A stretch of DNA of 64,000 nt from JANSWP01 sp041941305 (GTDB lineage Bacteria > Bacteroidota > Bacteroidia > Chitinophagales > Saprospiraceae): positions 1 to 64,000 of the forward strand of contig JBGTQJ010000030.1 of NCBI GenBank assembly GCA_041941305.1, written 5' to 3'. Under the pieces are notes generated by a model. It was not told the DNA's origin and made no database searches. It was given only the letters and a program-made list of their open reading frames with translations. Numbering within the stretch: the first letter of the stretch is position 1; each line of letters opens with the position of its first letter. Positions 18,207 through 27,225 of this stretch are shown here, piece by piece. A program made the translations under genes and the position numbers.

Positions 18207-19279
18207 TATATTTTTATTCCTATATTATTATGTGAAAGAATCCTTTTTTTTGCTTCCACACCTAACCATTTCAATACATTATCCTCCCAAATTTCTTTGT
18301 ACTGTTTTTCATCGATGATGTTTCTTTCCAAACCCAGATCCAATAATTTTCCAGGATAAGAAGATTGAGGTTCACTTTCCATTTCACCTAATGGATAAGG
18401 GTCATCCAATCCCATAATGATTTGGTCAGTCCCTTGCCTTTTGACCATCAATTCTAAAGAATCCGTGTCATGCACAAGGGTATCAAAAAATATGTTGGGA
18501 TGCCCAACAGCTTTACGGGGATGAGTCATGCCTTCGAATAAATCGCGCCGTCCATCAAAGCCCTGTATGCGCCTTCCCAAATTTACCTGAGCCAATTGAC
18601 CTCCATGAGCGAAACAAACCCTTATATTTTGGAATTTATCGTGATAACCTTTCAATGTATAAAAATGGTAAGCATCTGCACATTGGGCCAACATCCAAAC
18701 CAGGTGAAATCTCCAGGAAGTATTTGCCAGTTTGATGAATTTTTCGCCATCATAAGGGTGTATTTCAATAGCCAGGCTGTATTGATTTGCCAAATCTAAA
18801 ATAGGATCAATATCTTCTTCAAAAATACAGCGCCAGCTACCAACTGAATCCATAAAATGAGTGGGTAAACACAAAACTCTAAGTCCCAATTCTTCTACAC
18901 ATCTTTCAATTTCCCACAGTGCAGAGCGAATAAAACCCGCATGTATCACGAATCCACAGGTAAATTTATCCGGATGATCTTGTTGAACTTTGGCGTTGAA
19001 ATCATTCTGAAACCGCAAGACCAGTTTCATTTCTTCCAACCTCAATCCATTGCCGTACAATTGAGAAAGGTTGAGCACAACTGCATGATCGATATTATTG
19101 CGCTCCATCCAGTCCAATTTTTCATCTAAAAAGAAGCTGGAATCCGTCACAGGTCGTCGCCAGTTCTTTTGTAACATGTATTTGCGATCGTCGTCTATCC
19201 AGAATATTTCTTTTTCCTTCATGAAGGAAGGAATCTGTTCAGGATAGGGAAGCAGGTGGGAATGTCCGTTGATTCTCAT
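18206..19279 (-). CDS. ACMSD-like amidohydrolase (aminocarboxymuconate semialdehyde decarboxylase)
   Basis: Zn-dependent amidohydrolase-fold decarboxylase expected to convert 2-amino-3-carboxymuconate 6-semialdehyde to 2-aminomuconate 6-semialdehyde, diverting the pathway from NAD synthesis to catabolism. 357 residues. Metal-site motifs: GHSHLLP near the N-terminus (His6, His8), EIHPYDG, CFAHGG and GLDDPYPLGE, the last close to the ACMSD consensus. It is the first gene of the kynurenine operon, with a TAATTTTG promoter-like box 32 bases upstream. Identity as ACMSD rests on sequence motifs plus context; another related decarboxylase activity is possible. Confidence 0.85.
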   Translation of the reverse strand: MRINGHSHLLPYPEQIPSFMKEKEIFWIDDDRKYMLQKNWRRPVTDSSFFLDEKLDWMERNNIDHAVVLNLSQLYGNGLRLEEMKLVLRFQNDFNAKVQQDHPDKFTCGFVIHAGFIRSALWEIERCVEELGLRVLCLPTHFMDSVGSWRCIFEEDIDPILDLANQYSLAIEIHPYDGEKFIKLANTSWRFHLVWMLAQCADAYHFYTLKGYHDKFQNIRVCFAHGGQLAQVNLGRRIQGFDGRRDLFEGMTHPRKAVGHPNIFFDTLVHDTDSLELMVKRQGTDQIIMGLDDPYPLGEMESEPQSSYPGKLLDLGLERNIIDEKQYKEIWEDNVLKWLGVEAKKRILSHNNIGIKI

Positions 19280-19310
19280 GTTGGTTAGGCAATATTGTTA
19301 TTTTTGCGGC

Positions 19311-19318
19311 CAAAATTA
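19311..19318 (-). promoter_or_regulatory. Putative -7 box of the kynurenine operon
   Basis: On the minus strand TAATTTTG matches the Bacteroidota TAnnTTTG box. A TTTG 16 bases further upstream lies inside the R3 palindromic element (19324-19384), so the repeat may supply part of the promoter. The spacing is shorter than the usual 19-21; this is a tentative call. Confidence 0.35.
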
Positions 19319-19323
19319 AGCAA

Positions 19324-19384
19324 TAGGGCTTTAGCAAAGAATAACCTACACATTTGCGTAGTTTATTTTTTTCTAAACCCCTTA
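19324..19384. repeat. R3 palindromic element, short form
   Basis: 61 bases with imperfect inverted ends: TAGGGCTTTAGCAAAGAATA at one side, and at the other the complement of AAGGGGTTTAGAAAAAAATA. The inverted element at 55031-55194 has the same two outer arms but 105 further bases in the centre. It lies between the divergent ACMSD and alanine-dehydrogenase-like genes. Confidence 0.7.
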
Positions 19385-19460
19385 GCAAAAATAGTATGGT
19401 TCTCAGACAATTTTTTTTGAATTGTCAAAGAACTAAAAAAAAACTTTATCCTAACCTTAT

Positions 19461-20795
19461 ATGTCGAATTTACTTGAAACCCTTCGCGACTTACCTGCCC
19501 TAACTGGAGAGAAAGCTTCTTTCTTACTGGGAACGGATCAATACATCGGAGAAGGACTGGACGAACACGGTCACAAGAAAGAAATAGAAACCAGAGTAGG
19601 CGTGGTTCCACAACAAGTTGAGGAAATGCGGGCACTATTGAATTCAAAAGGCATTGCACTGGATTTTTATTTTTTAAAAGGATGTGGCTCCAGAGCTGAT
19701 TTCTTAGATAGTGCTTATTTGAAAATTGGTGGTAAAATGTTGTTTGAGCATGAATTGTCTTCAATGCAGCCACCAGACGTGGTCCATGCTTTGAAAGAAC
19801 CCACAGCTTATGAAACTTTTATTCCAGGACCCTTCATGAGAATTGGCGCCTTACATTCAGGTGCATTTCACGATGAGAGTGGAGTGGCTTTCCTTTTCAA
19901 AAGAAGAAATTTTGCAGCAATTTATGATGGATCCAATATTGGAGATGACACCAATATCCCGATACGTGGGGCTATGTCTGTTTTTGCAGGTGAAATTGCA
20001 GCAGAATTTACGGTAGAGCACTTTTTAGCAAATGGTGTTCAATCTGGAAAAGTAGTGATTTCCGGAGGGGGAGTCGTTGGACAAGCTGCACTCAATTTAT
20101 TGCTCAGAGAAATAAAAGATAGAATTAAGGAGGTTATTTTGATTGAGCCCGTCCCTTCAAAAGTGCAGACGCTAAAAGAAATGTATAAAGAAAAAGTGAC
20201 GGTTGTTGAAGGAGGGAAAGTGACGAATGAGCACCTTACTAACAGCGATGCGCTTTTGCTAACTGCTTTTATCAAAGGTAAAACTGCCCCAGATGTTGTG
20301 GAAGTTGGACAATTGCAACACCTCAATGACAAGTCCATCATCGTGGACGTTTCCATAGATGAAAAAGGAGGCATTAAAGTACCTCACTTTGATAAAAAGC
20401 AAGCATCCTTACCTCAAATTCAGGATGCAATCAGCAATGAAATTAAAAAAATGAGCAAGGGGATCGTCTACAAAGCCGATGATCATTTGCCTAAACACAA
20501 ACCCAAAAAAGCTTCTATAGCTCATGGCGCGACCATTCAGCCATATATCACACTGTTACTTTATTACGCAGCCAAATTACATGGTTCCCGAGCCGTTACC
20601 GAGTTTATTCTCAAGGGTAATTTTGACAATGAGCCTGCGTCCATCCGTCCCTTATTAACTCATTTAAGGAATGGCCTGGCATTTCACAATCCAGCACCAA
20701 TAGGCTATAACAGTCAAATCATCAGTGGTCAAAAAACAAAAGACAATTTGCATTCCTTTTTTAGTTCGAATGGAATTGCCTTTGATGAGTTTTAG
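19461..20795 (+). CDS. Alanine dehydrogenase/PNT-family NAD(P)-dependent dehydrogenase
   Basis: 444 residues, longer than classical alanine dehydrogenase (~370). N-terminal catalytic-domain signatures include EIETRVGVVP (Arg45) and HALKEP (Lys113), as in alanine dehydrogenase. The nucleotide-binding domain has GGGVVGQAALNL (202-213), and VDVSIDEKGG matches the family IVDVAxDxGG active-site motif. Alanine released by the adjacent kynureninase could be its substrate, but the longer C-terminus and divergent binding loops allow a related opine or saccharopine-type activity. It is transcribed divergently from the kyn operon; the shared 181-base gap contains R3 and a small GACAATT/AATTGTC hairpin (19406-19426). 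Confidence 0.72.
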   Translation: MSNLLETLRDLPALTGEKASFLLGTDQYIGEGLDEHGHKKEIETRVGVVPQQVEEMRALLNSKGIALDFYFLKGCGSRADFLDSAYLKIGGKMLFEHELSSMQPPDVVHALKEPTAYETFIPGPFMRIGALHSGAFHDESGVAFLFKRRNFAAIYDGSNIGDDTNIPIRGAMSVFAGEIAAEFTVEHFLANGVQSGKVVISGGGVVGQAALNLLLREIKDRIKEVILIEPVPSKVQTLKEMYKEKVTVVEGGKVTNEHLTNSDALLLTAFIKGKTAPDVVEVGQLQHLNDKSIIVDVSIDEKGGIKVPHFDKKQASLPQIQDAISNEIKKMSKGIVYKADDHLPKHKPKKASIAHGATIQPYITLLLYYAAKLHGSRAVTEFILKGNFDNEPASIRPLLTHLRNGLAFHNPAPIGYNSQIISGQKTKDNLHSFFSSNGIAFDEF

Positions 20796-20868
20796 TACAA
20801 GCTGAATCATCCAAATTTTTGAGTAAATACTTAAAAAATTGATATTCAACCACCTATTTTAGGTTTTT

Positions 20869-20922
20869 GTTGTCAGTTGTCAGTTTTCAGTTGGAACAAC
20901 CGATAACTGACAACCGACAACA
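20869..20922. repeat. Inverted repeat of GTTGTCAGTT units, convergent gap
   Basis: TGTTGTCAGTTGTCAGTT (from 20869) pairs with AACTGACAACCGACAACA (20905-20922) with one or two mismatches. A related stem is present between cmr3 and cmr4 at 60525-60568. It lies between two convergent genes and may act as a bidirectional terminator. Confidence 0.55.
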
Positions 20923-21008
20923 AATTGACTATCAAAGATTTAAGTTGTTTTTTTTTACACAGTCATTTTTAGATTCAAAATTCGGAATGATGTATCTCTT
21001 ATTAGATG

Positions 21009-23603
21009 CTATTTTACAACTGTAAGCTTTTCTGTCAAAATACCTTTCTTCGAAATCATCTGTACGTAGTAAATCCCTTTACCCAAGCCACCAACTTCCA
21101 TCTCTACTTCCTGGATTCCGGTTCTAACCTCATCATTCACCAAAACTTTGACCAATCTTCCGGCTCCATCGATCAAATGCAAACTATGACTTTCATTATC
21201 CAAAAGCTCATAGAAAATCTTGACATAATCACTCGCGGGGTTTGGGAAGACTTTGAAGTCTGCAACTACATTTAGGATATCATCTACATTGGTCATATCC
21301 TCAAGCAAATCTCTTTGATAAGCACCGTTTCCATGCGTAGCTGCTCTTAGCTTTCTATTGACGGGCGATATTTTAAGGTCAAAAATCATAGTAGCTGTAT
21401 TCAAGCCCATCTGATAGGTCTGCCAATTTTCGCCTCCGTCTATTGAAACAAAGACTCCCAAATCGTTTCCTACATAAATATTATCTGGATATAGTGGATC
21501 AACCACTACTGCATTGGTAGGAACATCTGGCAAATCACCAGAAATATCTTCCCATGTTTGCGCATAGTCTGTTGATTTAAAAACATGTCCTGTACCAAAT
21601 CCGCTGTAGGTCACATAAACAGTTCCTTCATTGGTGGGGTCAACATGTACATCCATTGGGTAGCGATCTGGCAAGTTCCCCGTTCTGTTTATCCAATTGG
21701 CGCCACCATTTGTGGTGACAAAGAAATTGCCTCTTGTACCTCCAAAAAAGGTAGTAGGAGCAGTAGCTGCATAAACGACATTGGAGTTCTCCGAAGCTAT
21801 GTCCATACTCAATACTGGATTTCCACCATCCAATGGTGCTCCGCCATTGGTCAATGACCAGGTATTTCCACCATTGTTGGTTTTGGCTACGCTTCCATTT
21901 CCGGCATACAATATATTTCCATCTCCCGGGTAGATGACATAAGGAGCAATAAATGCAGCAAAATTCACTTGTGGAATGCTCATGAAAGTGCTTCCACCTC
22001 CATCATTGAATCTTCTAACATTTAAGCCCTGAGAGGAAGTATAGAAAATATTATCATTTTGAGGATTGACCGCGGTCCAACTTCCATCACCTCCACTCAC
22101 AACTTGCCAGCTCAAGTCTCCATTCCATAAGATGGTACCATTGTCTTGCAAACCTCCAACTGCAAAAAACTCATCTTGGTTGGAATTTGAAAAACCATTG
22201 TAAAATTGACAATTTTGAAGACCGCCCGTACACAATTGGAAGGTTTCTCCTCCATCCAGTGATAAATGTACGCCCCCATCACTGGCTACATACACCATAT
22301 TGGAGTTGGTAGGATGAAACTTGACATCATGGCAATCAGAGTGGACTACATTCGGATCTCCAGGATCCCCAATCGGAGGATTGCTGGCTCCAATTCCACC
22401 AGTTGTTTCCTCATAAATATTGTAGCCGCCATCGACGGATTTCCAGACATCAATTCCAATTATCGATAAATGATTGGGGTCGCTGGGGCTCACTGCTACA
22501 TCATGCGCAAACCAGCCCTGCCACTTGGAATAGTCCGTTTGATTGATGATTTCCCAGGTGCTTCCAAAATCCGTAGAACGGCAGAGCCAACTGGCCTCAT
22601 CTCCTCCACCAAAGCCATTTCCATAACTGGCGTAAAGAATATCAGGGGAGGAAGGAGCATAATTCAACTGAATTTTACCATTAAAAGGATCGGGAAGGTC
22701 ATTGGTGATTTTGGTCCAATTGACCCCTCCATTTGTTGATTTGTAGATGCCGTTGCCAGTAGAGCCAAAATTCCCACAGCCTACGACTACCGTATTAGGA
22801 TCATTTGGATGTATGACCAAATCATTTGCCATCACCACATTCAGCATTTGGACCCAGGTAACACCAGCATTGATACTTTTATAGACGCCGTCTGTAGTCG
22901 CCGCATAAATTATGTCAGAATTGCTTGGATCAATTTTGATCATCCACACACCGTGGTTTTGATTGTAGGACCAATCCAGACTTTTTTCCCAGGTTAGTCC
23001 ACCATCCGTAGATTTCAAAATTCCAATGCCATAGCTACCGCGAGTAGCTCGATAAGCAGCACCAGTTCCAGCTCCTGCTATGTTGTAAACTTCACCAGTG
23101 CCAATGTACATGGTCGTAGAATCACCTGGTGGGAAAGCAATGGTACTAACACCAAGTACGGGGAATCCAGTCTCCACATATTCCCAGGCAGCTATGCCAA
23201 TTCCACCAGTATAGCTTTTCCAAAGGCCACCACTCGCCGTTCCGATAAAAATGGTATTGGTATTTTGTGGATTGAATTCAATGGCAAGCGTACGGCCGCC
23301 TCGGTTGTGAGGTCCAATAGACTCCCAGGGGTCTATATCTTCTTTGCCATTTTCTTCCACTTTGGGCATTTTTTGACTTAGCTCCCAAGCGGCATAATGG
23401 GCTTTTTCAGGCACCTTATTGTTTGGATAGACGGTTCTGGCTCCAATAAAATTCAAGGCTTGATAAGCTCCCGAAATGGTTTCTTCAGTCTCCGTTTCTG
23501 AAAATCCATTTTGAGCATTTTGTCCAAAATAATGGACACATAATGTAACAGTCAAAGCCGTTCCCAAAAGGAGGGAAAGGAAAAGGGTTCGATTTCTTTT
23601 CAT
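21009..23603 (-). CDS. VPS10/sortilin-like BNR-repeat protein with T9SS sorting domain
   Basis: An 864-residue secreted protein with an N-terminal signal/anchor helix (~8-24). The central part (~90-780) is a repeated beta-propeller of the BNR/VPS10 kind: many copies of the pattern S-T-D/N-G-G-x-T/N-W with flanking D-P-x-N-P/S-x-x-V/I-Y. This fold is shared by sortilin-like proteins and some glycosidases. The C-terminal ~80 residues (VFPNPASDYVKIFYE to GILTEKLTVVK) form a T9SS type A sorting domain. Likely cell-surface or released; no catalytic residues for a specific hydrolase can be assigned. It is monocistronic on the minus strand. Confidence 0.85.
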   Translation of the reverse strand: MKRNRTLFLSLLLGTALTVTLCVHYFGQNAQNGFSETETEETISGAYQALNFIGARTVYPNNKVPEKAHYAAWELSQKMPKVEENGKEDIDPWESIGPHNRGGRTLAIEFNPQNTNTIFIGTASGGLWKSYTGGIGIAAWEYVETGFPVLGVSTIAFPPGDSTTMYIGTGEVYNIAGAGTGAAYRATRGSYGIGILKSTDGGLTWEKSLDWSYNQNHGVWMIKIDPSNSDIIYAATTDGVYKSINAGVTWVQMLNVVMANDLVIHPNDPNTVVVGCGNFGSTGNGIYKSTNGGVNWTKITNDLPDPFNGKIQLNYAPSSPDILYASYGNGFGGGDEASWLCRSTDFGSTWEIINQTDYSKWQGWFAHDVAVSPSDPNHLSIIGIDVWKSVDGGYNIYEETTGGIGASNPPIGDPGDPNVVHSDCHDVKFHPTNSNMVYVASDGGVHLSLDGGETFQLCTGGLQNCQFYNGFSNSNQDEFFAVGGLQDNGTILWNGDLSWQVVSGGDGSWTAVNPQNDNIFYTSSQGLNVRRFNDGGGSTFMSIPQVNFAAFIAPYVIYPGDGNILYAGNGSVAKTNNGGNTWSLTNGGAPLDGGNPVLSMDIASENSNVVYAATAPTTFFGGTRGNFFVTTNGGANWINRTGNLPDRYPMDVHVDPTNEGTVYVTYSGFGTGHVFKSTDYAQTWEDISGDLPDVPTNAVVVDPLYPDNIYVGNDLGVFVSIDGGENWQTYQMGLNTATMIFDLKISPVNRKLRAATHGNGAYQRDLLEDMTNVDDILNVVADFKVFPNPASDYVKIFYELLDNESHSLHLIDGAGRLVKVLVNDEVRTGIQEVEMEVGGLGKGIYYVQMISKKGILTEKLTVVK

Positions 23604-23866
23604 GTTGTGAGAGTTGAAAGGTTGGGAAAGTCCGGAGGTTTGGGGTTCGGAAGTTTCAATTGATTTCCAAAATTCCGAGCTTGCCGAACCACGGGAATGG
23701 AGAAAAAATAAATCGACTTATAAGGTAGAACTACCTTCTCTACATTCCGCAAATAGTTTTAGTCTTGCAAAAGATGCCATTAAGTTAAAATGTCCTCTGG
23801 AAAACTATGTATTCCAGTACCCCTGAGAAGGGCATTTGTAGTTGAAATTGCTAAAAAAAAGATATT

Positions 23867-24511
23867 TCAATCCTGAATACACCTGCAAGCATGACCCGAT
23901 TCAATCGATCCCGGGCTAAAAATAAATGTTCCTTCTTCCCCTTTTCTTTTATTCATGACGGCTGCCATCGCCGCTTGTTGCCCAAATCTCGTACTTGACC
24001 AATAGGTAGCCTGCTTATCCATCATCCCATATTTTTCAATGGTTGGATTGTAAAAACCAGAAAGCGATAAATTCAGCTGTGCTTCTCCTCCTTGCTTCAA
24101 TAAGTTGAATAATTTTTTATCCCCTTCCTTTTCATATAACTGTGCATTGGAACCAAGGTGCTCTGCTAATGCTTTCCATTCTTCGAGGCTGGGCAAATGC
24201 CAGCCTGCAGGACAAGCCACTTTTGCTTTCTCCCATGGATACAGCCTTCCAAATCTTTCACAATTCAAGTTGTCATACTCATAACACCAGGTACTGTCTG
24301 CTTTAAATTTGACATTGCTTGCCAGCCAGGTTTGTTCCCCAATTTTGACGGTAGGATAATGCTGGTTATCTCGGGCATCCAGGAATTTTCCTAATTCCAA
24401 CTCTAAAGGATTATCAATAGAAGATTGAGAATTTGTAGGACTATTGTTTTTACAACCAATAAAAAGGCTGATACCAATTGCCCAGAGAAAGAATGCCCGG
24501 TAGAATTTCAT
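23867..24511 (-). CDS. FISUMP-domain lipoprotein
   Basis: 214 residues. The start at 24511 is chosen because it gives a compact lipoprotein signal peptide with lipobox LFIGC (Cys20 in this numbering). Residues ~45-212 form a FISUMP (Fibrobacter succinogenes major paralogous) domain: QTWLASNVKF, the YDNLNCERFGRLYPWEKA segment, CPAGWHLPSLEEW, then YWSSTRFG and a closing HACRCIQD. These domains are common in Bacteroidota surface proteins and related to C-type lectin/SUMF-like folds, without known activity. Expected location: outer or inner membrane lipid anchor. Neighbours give no further clue. Confidence 0.82.
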   Translation of the reverse strand: MKFYRAFFLWAIGISLFIGCKNNSPTNSQSSIDNPLELELGKFLDARDNQHYPTVKIGEQTWLASNVKFKADSTWCYEYDNLNCERFGRLYPWEKAKVACPAGWHLPSLEEWKALAEHLGSNAQLYEKEGDKKLFNLLKQGGEAQLNLSLSGFYNPTIEKYGMMDKQATYWSSTRFGQQAAMAAVMNKRKGEEGTFIFSPGSIESGHACRCIQD

Positions 24512-24748
24512 ATTCGAAATTTTGAGCAAATGTAAGCTTTCGAATGATTATATATCTGTGAAGCATCAATGGAAATACTCCTTAATAAAAAAAATTGGAG
24601 CTCTTGTAATGCCAACAATTGGGAAAGTTTAAAATTGCAAAATATGGAAGCTGTTTACATAAACATTCCAGGCAATTTCCTGGCAGCGGATATTGAAACA
24701 AAAATTAGAGGAAGTCAGCCTTAGTGAAAAAAAATAGAAAATTCAAAA

Positions 24749-24919
24749 TCAACAATAGCCGAGGTCGTTATCGTCCCGAAATAACTCGTTTGGTTTAGAG
24801 TTTAAATCGGGAGATACAGCATGCATCATGTTTTGCCCTTCTGTGTTTTCTTTTTTTTCTTGAGACTGGGGTTTTTCTTCCGTACGCCTCTTACCAAATA
24901 ATTCTTTTAACATTTTCAT
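24749..24919 (-). CDS. Small hypothetical protein (56 aa), charged with C-terminal Cys
   Basis: An ORF starting ATGAAAATG at 24919 encodes 56 residues, opening MKMLKELFGKRRTEEKPQSQ and ending DDNDLGYC. The N-terminal third is amphipathic and basic, the middle is Lys/Glu/Gln-rich, and the end is acidic with a final Cys. Codon use looks coding (no rare clusters) and it stands in an otherwise empty 620-base gap (24530-25151). No family is recognised; the size and tail make a peptide precursor or small regulator possible, but no modification enzyme lies nearby. A further ORF at 24569-24724 (+, 51 codons) is weaker and not called. Confidence 0.4.
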   Translation of the reverse strand: MKMLKELFGKRRTEEKPQSQEKKENTEGQNMMHAVSPDLNSKPNELFRDDNDLGYC

Positions 24920-25151
24920 TAAATACAAAATTTTTCATGGGTTCCTGTCATTAAGATACTAACATGCATTAATTCAGGGATGTTCACTAAAATATTCAAA
25001 AATTGTGCTTGTTTTGAAAAAAAATTGTTAAATGAGATAAAAATTTGATTGTTCAATTGGTCAGTGGATAGACCACTTCTGTCTTCTGACAGCAAAGCAG
25101 CCTAATGTATTTATACAAGATTTTGATTATGTCCCCCCATTCTATTAACAC

Positions 25152-25736
25152 ATGAATAATTTAAATAAAATTGTCCTGGAAGCCCAAAAATGTACCATCT
25201 GTGCACCTCACCTCCCTCATGGAACTCGTCCTGTTTTTTCCATACACCCCAAAACGAAAATTCTGATAATTGGCCAAGCTCCCGGAAGAAAGGTCCATGA
25301 ATCTGGCATCCCCTGGGACGACGCAAGTGGTAAAAGACTGAGACAATGGCTCAACGTTGACGATGCCACCTTTTACAATCCCGAAATCTTTGGAATCCTG
25401 CCAATGGGCTTTTGTTTCCCGGGCACAGGAAAATCAGGGGATTTACCACCAAGACCAGAATGCGCTCCCAAATGGCATGAAACGTTTTTGCGATTAATGC
25501 CTCAAGTTCAATTGACCTTACTGTTTGGTCAATATGCTCAAGCCCGCTATCTGGGAGATTCCAGGAAAAAAAACCTCACCGAAACCGTAAAAAACTGGAA
25601 AGCCTATTTGCCCAAATACTTGCCACTCCCCCACCCTTCACCCCGGAATCAAATTTGGATGCGAAAGAATGAGTGGTTTGAAGCCGAAGTATTGCCTTTT
25701 TTGAAGGCAAAAGTGGAGGAAGTAATAAAGCCTTAA
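25152..25736 (+). CDS. Uracil-DNA glycosylase family protein
   Basis: 194 residues of the UDG superfamily fold. It would remove uracil or related damaged bases from DNA in base excision repair. Motif 1 is IIGQAPGRKVHESGIPWDDASG (GQAPG at 41-45), and motif 2 is LPLPHPSPRN near residue 157. An N-terminal Cys pair (CTIC, 14-17) recalls the Fe-S cysteines of family 4/5 enzymes, but further cysteines are not spaced as usual. The gene resembles the small single-domain proteins annotated as uracil-DNA glycosylase family in Bacteroidota. It stands alone, upstream of tRNA-Ala. Confidence 0.85.
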   Translation: MNNLNKIVLEAQKCTICAPHLPHGTRPVFSIHPKTKILIIGQAPGRKVHESGIPWDDASGKRLRQWLNVDDATFYNPEIFGILPMGFCFPGTGKSGDLPPRPECAPKWHETFLRLMPQVQLTLLFGQYAQARYLGDSRKKNLTETVKNWKAYLPKYLPLPHPSPRNQIWMRKNEWFEAEVLPFLKAKVEEVIKP

Positions 25737-25790
25737 TTGTGCAATAAAGAATCTTGATCAAAGACTATTTTTTCTTTTCTGGGAAAATTG

Positions 25791-25798
25791 TAATTTCG
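25791..25798 (+). promoter_or_regulatory. Putative -7 box upstream of tRNA-Ala
   Basis: TAATTTCG, near the TAnnTTTG consensus, ends 26 bases before the tRNA 5' end. No clear TTTG is seen at the -33 distance. Confidence 0.3.
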
Positions 25799-25824
25799 CC
25801 TCGCTTTTAAAAGCAATTCCATGA

Positions 25825-25898
25825 GGGGCCTTAGCTCAGTTGGCTAGAGCGTTTGACTGGCAGTCAAGAGGTCGGGGGTTCGACTCCCCCAGGCTCCA
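25825..25898 (+). tRNA. tRNA-Ala (anticodon GGC)
   Basis: 74 bases folding as a complete cloverleaf: acceptor GGGGCCT / AGGCTCC plus discriminator A, D-stem GCTC / GAGC, anticodon stem TTTGA / TCAAG with loop CTGGCAG (anticodon GGC at 25859-25861), T-stem GGGGG / CCCCC with loop TTCGACT. The CCA is not encoded. It is followed by a strong terminator and by an AT-rich, possibly acquired segment. Confidence 0.95.
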
Positions 25899-25901
25899 CG
25901 A

Positions 25902-25928
25902 AAGCTGTTCATTTGTGAACAGCTTTTT
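25902..25928 (+). terminator. Intrinsic terminator of tRNA-Ala
   Basis: Stem AAGCTGTTCA (25902-25911) with TGAACAGCTT (25916-25925), 4-base loop, then a T-tract. It starts four bases after the tRNA. Confidence 0.85.
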
Positions 25929-26000
25929 TAATGAAGAAATGAAAGAATGGATAATATTCTTTCATTTCTTCATTCTTCATTCTTCATTCCTTCATTCCCA
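25929..26000. repeat. ATGAA/TTCAT-rich hairpin with tandem CATTCTT units
   Basis: AATGAAGAAATGAAAGAAT pairs with ATTCTTTCATTTCTTCATT, followed by further direct CATTCTT/CATTCCTT units. It lies between the tRNA terminator and the AT-rich orphan gene. The rest of the gap to 26276 has no convincing gene. Confidence 0.55.
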
Positions 26001-26276
26001 TTAGCTGGGTTTCCAGCAAAATATCAACAGATTATAAGGTTCGGAAGTTTCTCCATTGCCTCAGACCATTTTCTACAGGGCATTATCAAATTCAAAAATA
26101 TCATTGTTCAAAAAAGTTTTTTCATTAGTTTAGTGTTTAACTTTTCACCAAATTGCTCCTTCGAAGTTAGGCTGTTTTAGACTGCGGCGAAGAAGCCTTG
26201 TACAACAATTTAATATATGCGGGGCATCTCGCAAGCAGTAAAATCAACAATACAATTATAAAATAATGAAAACTAT

Positions 26277-27119
26277 ATGTTACGAATTATAAAGAGGATT
26301 ATTTTAATGCTCATTTTGATGGCAAATATGATTAATTTAACCATTGCCAAAGAGGTGATAATGGTTCTAAAAATAAACCCAATTAAGGGAGAAAAGTTTG
26401 TAACAAAATTAACTAATCCTTATAGTATACAATCAATATTTAAAAATGGACTGGAAGCAAAAGGGTTTAAGGTATACACTAATTCTAAAGAAATATTAGA
26501 AGATAATATTGACGAAAAAGAATTGTATTTCGCTGATGTATTTGTATACCAATATCCGGCTCAATATCCTTCTGTATCAATAATTATCAGAAAGAATGAA
26601 GGGGTGATTTATATGAATGATAAATACATTAAATTATTTGGAGATAGACAAAAAGCAAATGAAGATATTTCAATGCAATTAGTTAGTGATGTTCCTTCCA
26701 TTAAGTTAATTAGAGAATATCAAATAATAAAAAGCTATGATTTTTTGACTTCAAATCGAAAAAGTCTTATTGGTTCAGTGTCAAATTCTGTGATGGATTT
26801 ATATTCAAAAAAATATGAGGTGAAAATAGAGTTTGAAAAAGAAAACGAACTTCAATTTATATATGGAGAATCAATTGAAGAGTATTTGAAGAACTTAATC
26901 AATTTTACAGGATATAGAAATAAAGTATTGGGAAAAGAACTGAAAATTTATGTAGAAATAGATGAATATGGATATACAAACTATCTAAAGATGGATACTC
27001 CAGTAAATCTAAAGGAAAAACATAAGTTAAGGATATTTAATGCAATGATGGGAATACCCTTATGGAAAAATGAAAAAAAGGAAACAGTTAGAGCTAGGAT
27101 AATAATTATTAGCTATTAA
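26277..27119 (+). CDS. Exported protein of unknown function, AT-rich
   Basis: 280 residues with a signal peptide (MLRIIKRIILMLILMANMINLTIAKE, cleavage around 25). The mature part is Lys/Ile/Glu/Asn-rich with no recognised domain; it alternates predicted strands and helices (for example VSIIIRKNEGVIYMNDKYI), and the end, with EIDEYGYTNYLKMDTP, loosely recalls TonB-C-like periplasmic modules, which I cannot confirm. Base composition is visibly richer in A and T than all neighbours, and it sits between a complete tRNA and a tRNA-like remnant, which suggests acquisition by transfer. No partner gene is evident. Confidence 0.55.
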   Translation: MLRIIKRIILMLILMANMINLTIAKEVIMVLKINPIKGEKFVTKLTNPYSIQSIFKNGLEAKGFKVYTNSKEILEDNIDEKELYFADVFVYQYPAQYPSVSIIIRKNEGVIYMNDKYIKLFGDRQKANEDISMQLVSDVPSIKLIREYQIIKSYDFLTSNRKSLIGSVSNSVMDLYSKKYEVKIEFEKENELQFIYGESIEEYLKNLINFTGYRNKVLGKELKIYVEIDEYGYTNYLKMDTPVNLKEKHKLRIFNAMMGIPLWKNEKKETVRARIIIISY

Positions 27120-27225
27120 AATCAACCTTCGAGCAACACTTTATAGTCACCAAGACTCACTAAACTATTCTACCTCAACTATGCTATAATTACTTTGAAA
27201 ACCAAACCCAAATTCAAATAAAATC

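Noticed and set aside
24569..24724. 51-codon plus-strand ORF beginning MEILLNKKNW
   Set aside because: Open but with no family, no clear initiation context, and it overlaps nothing that supports it; too weak to call.
25947..26180. 77-codon ORF after tRNA-Ala
   Set aside because: Its start lies in simple repeats (TTCATTCTTCATT), it has no conserved feature, and no convincing gene signal.
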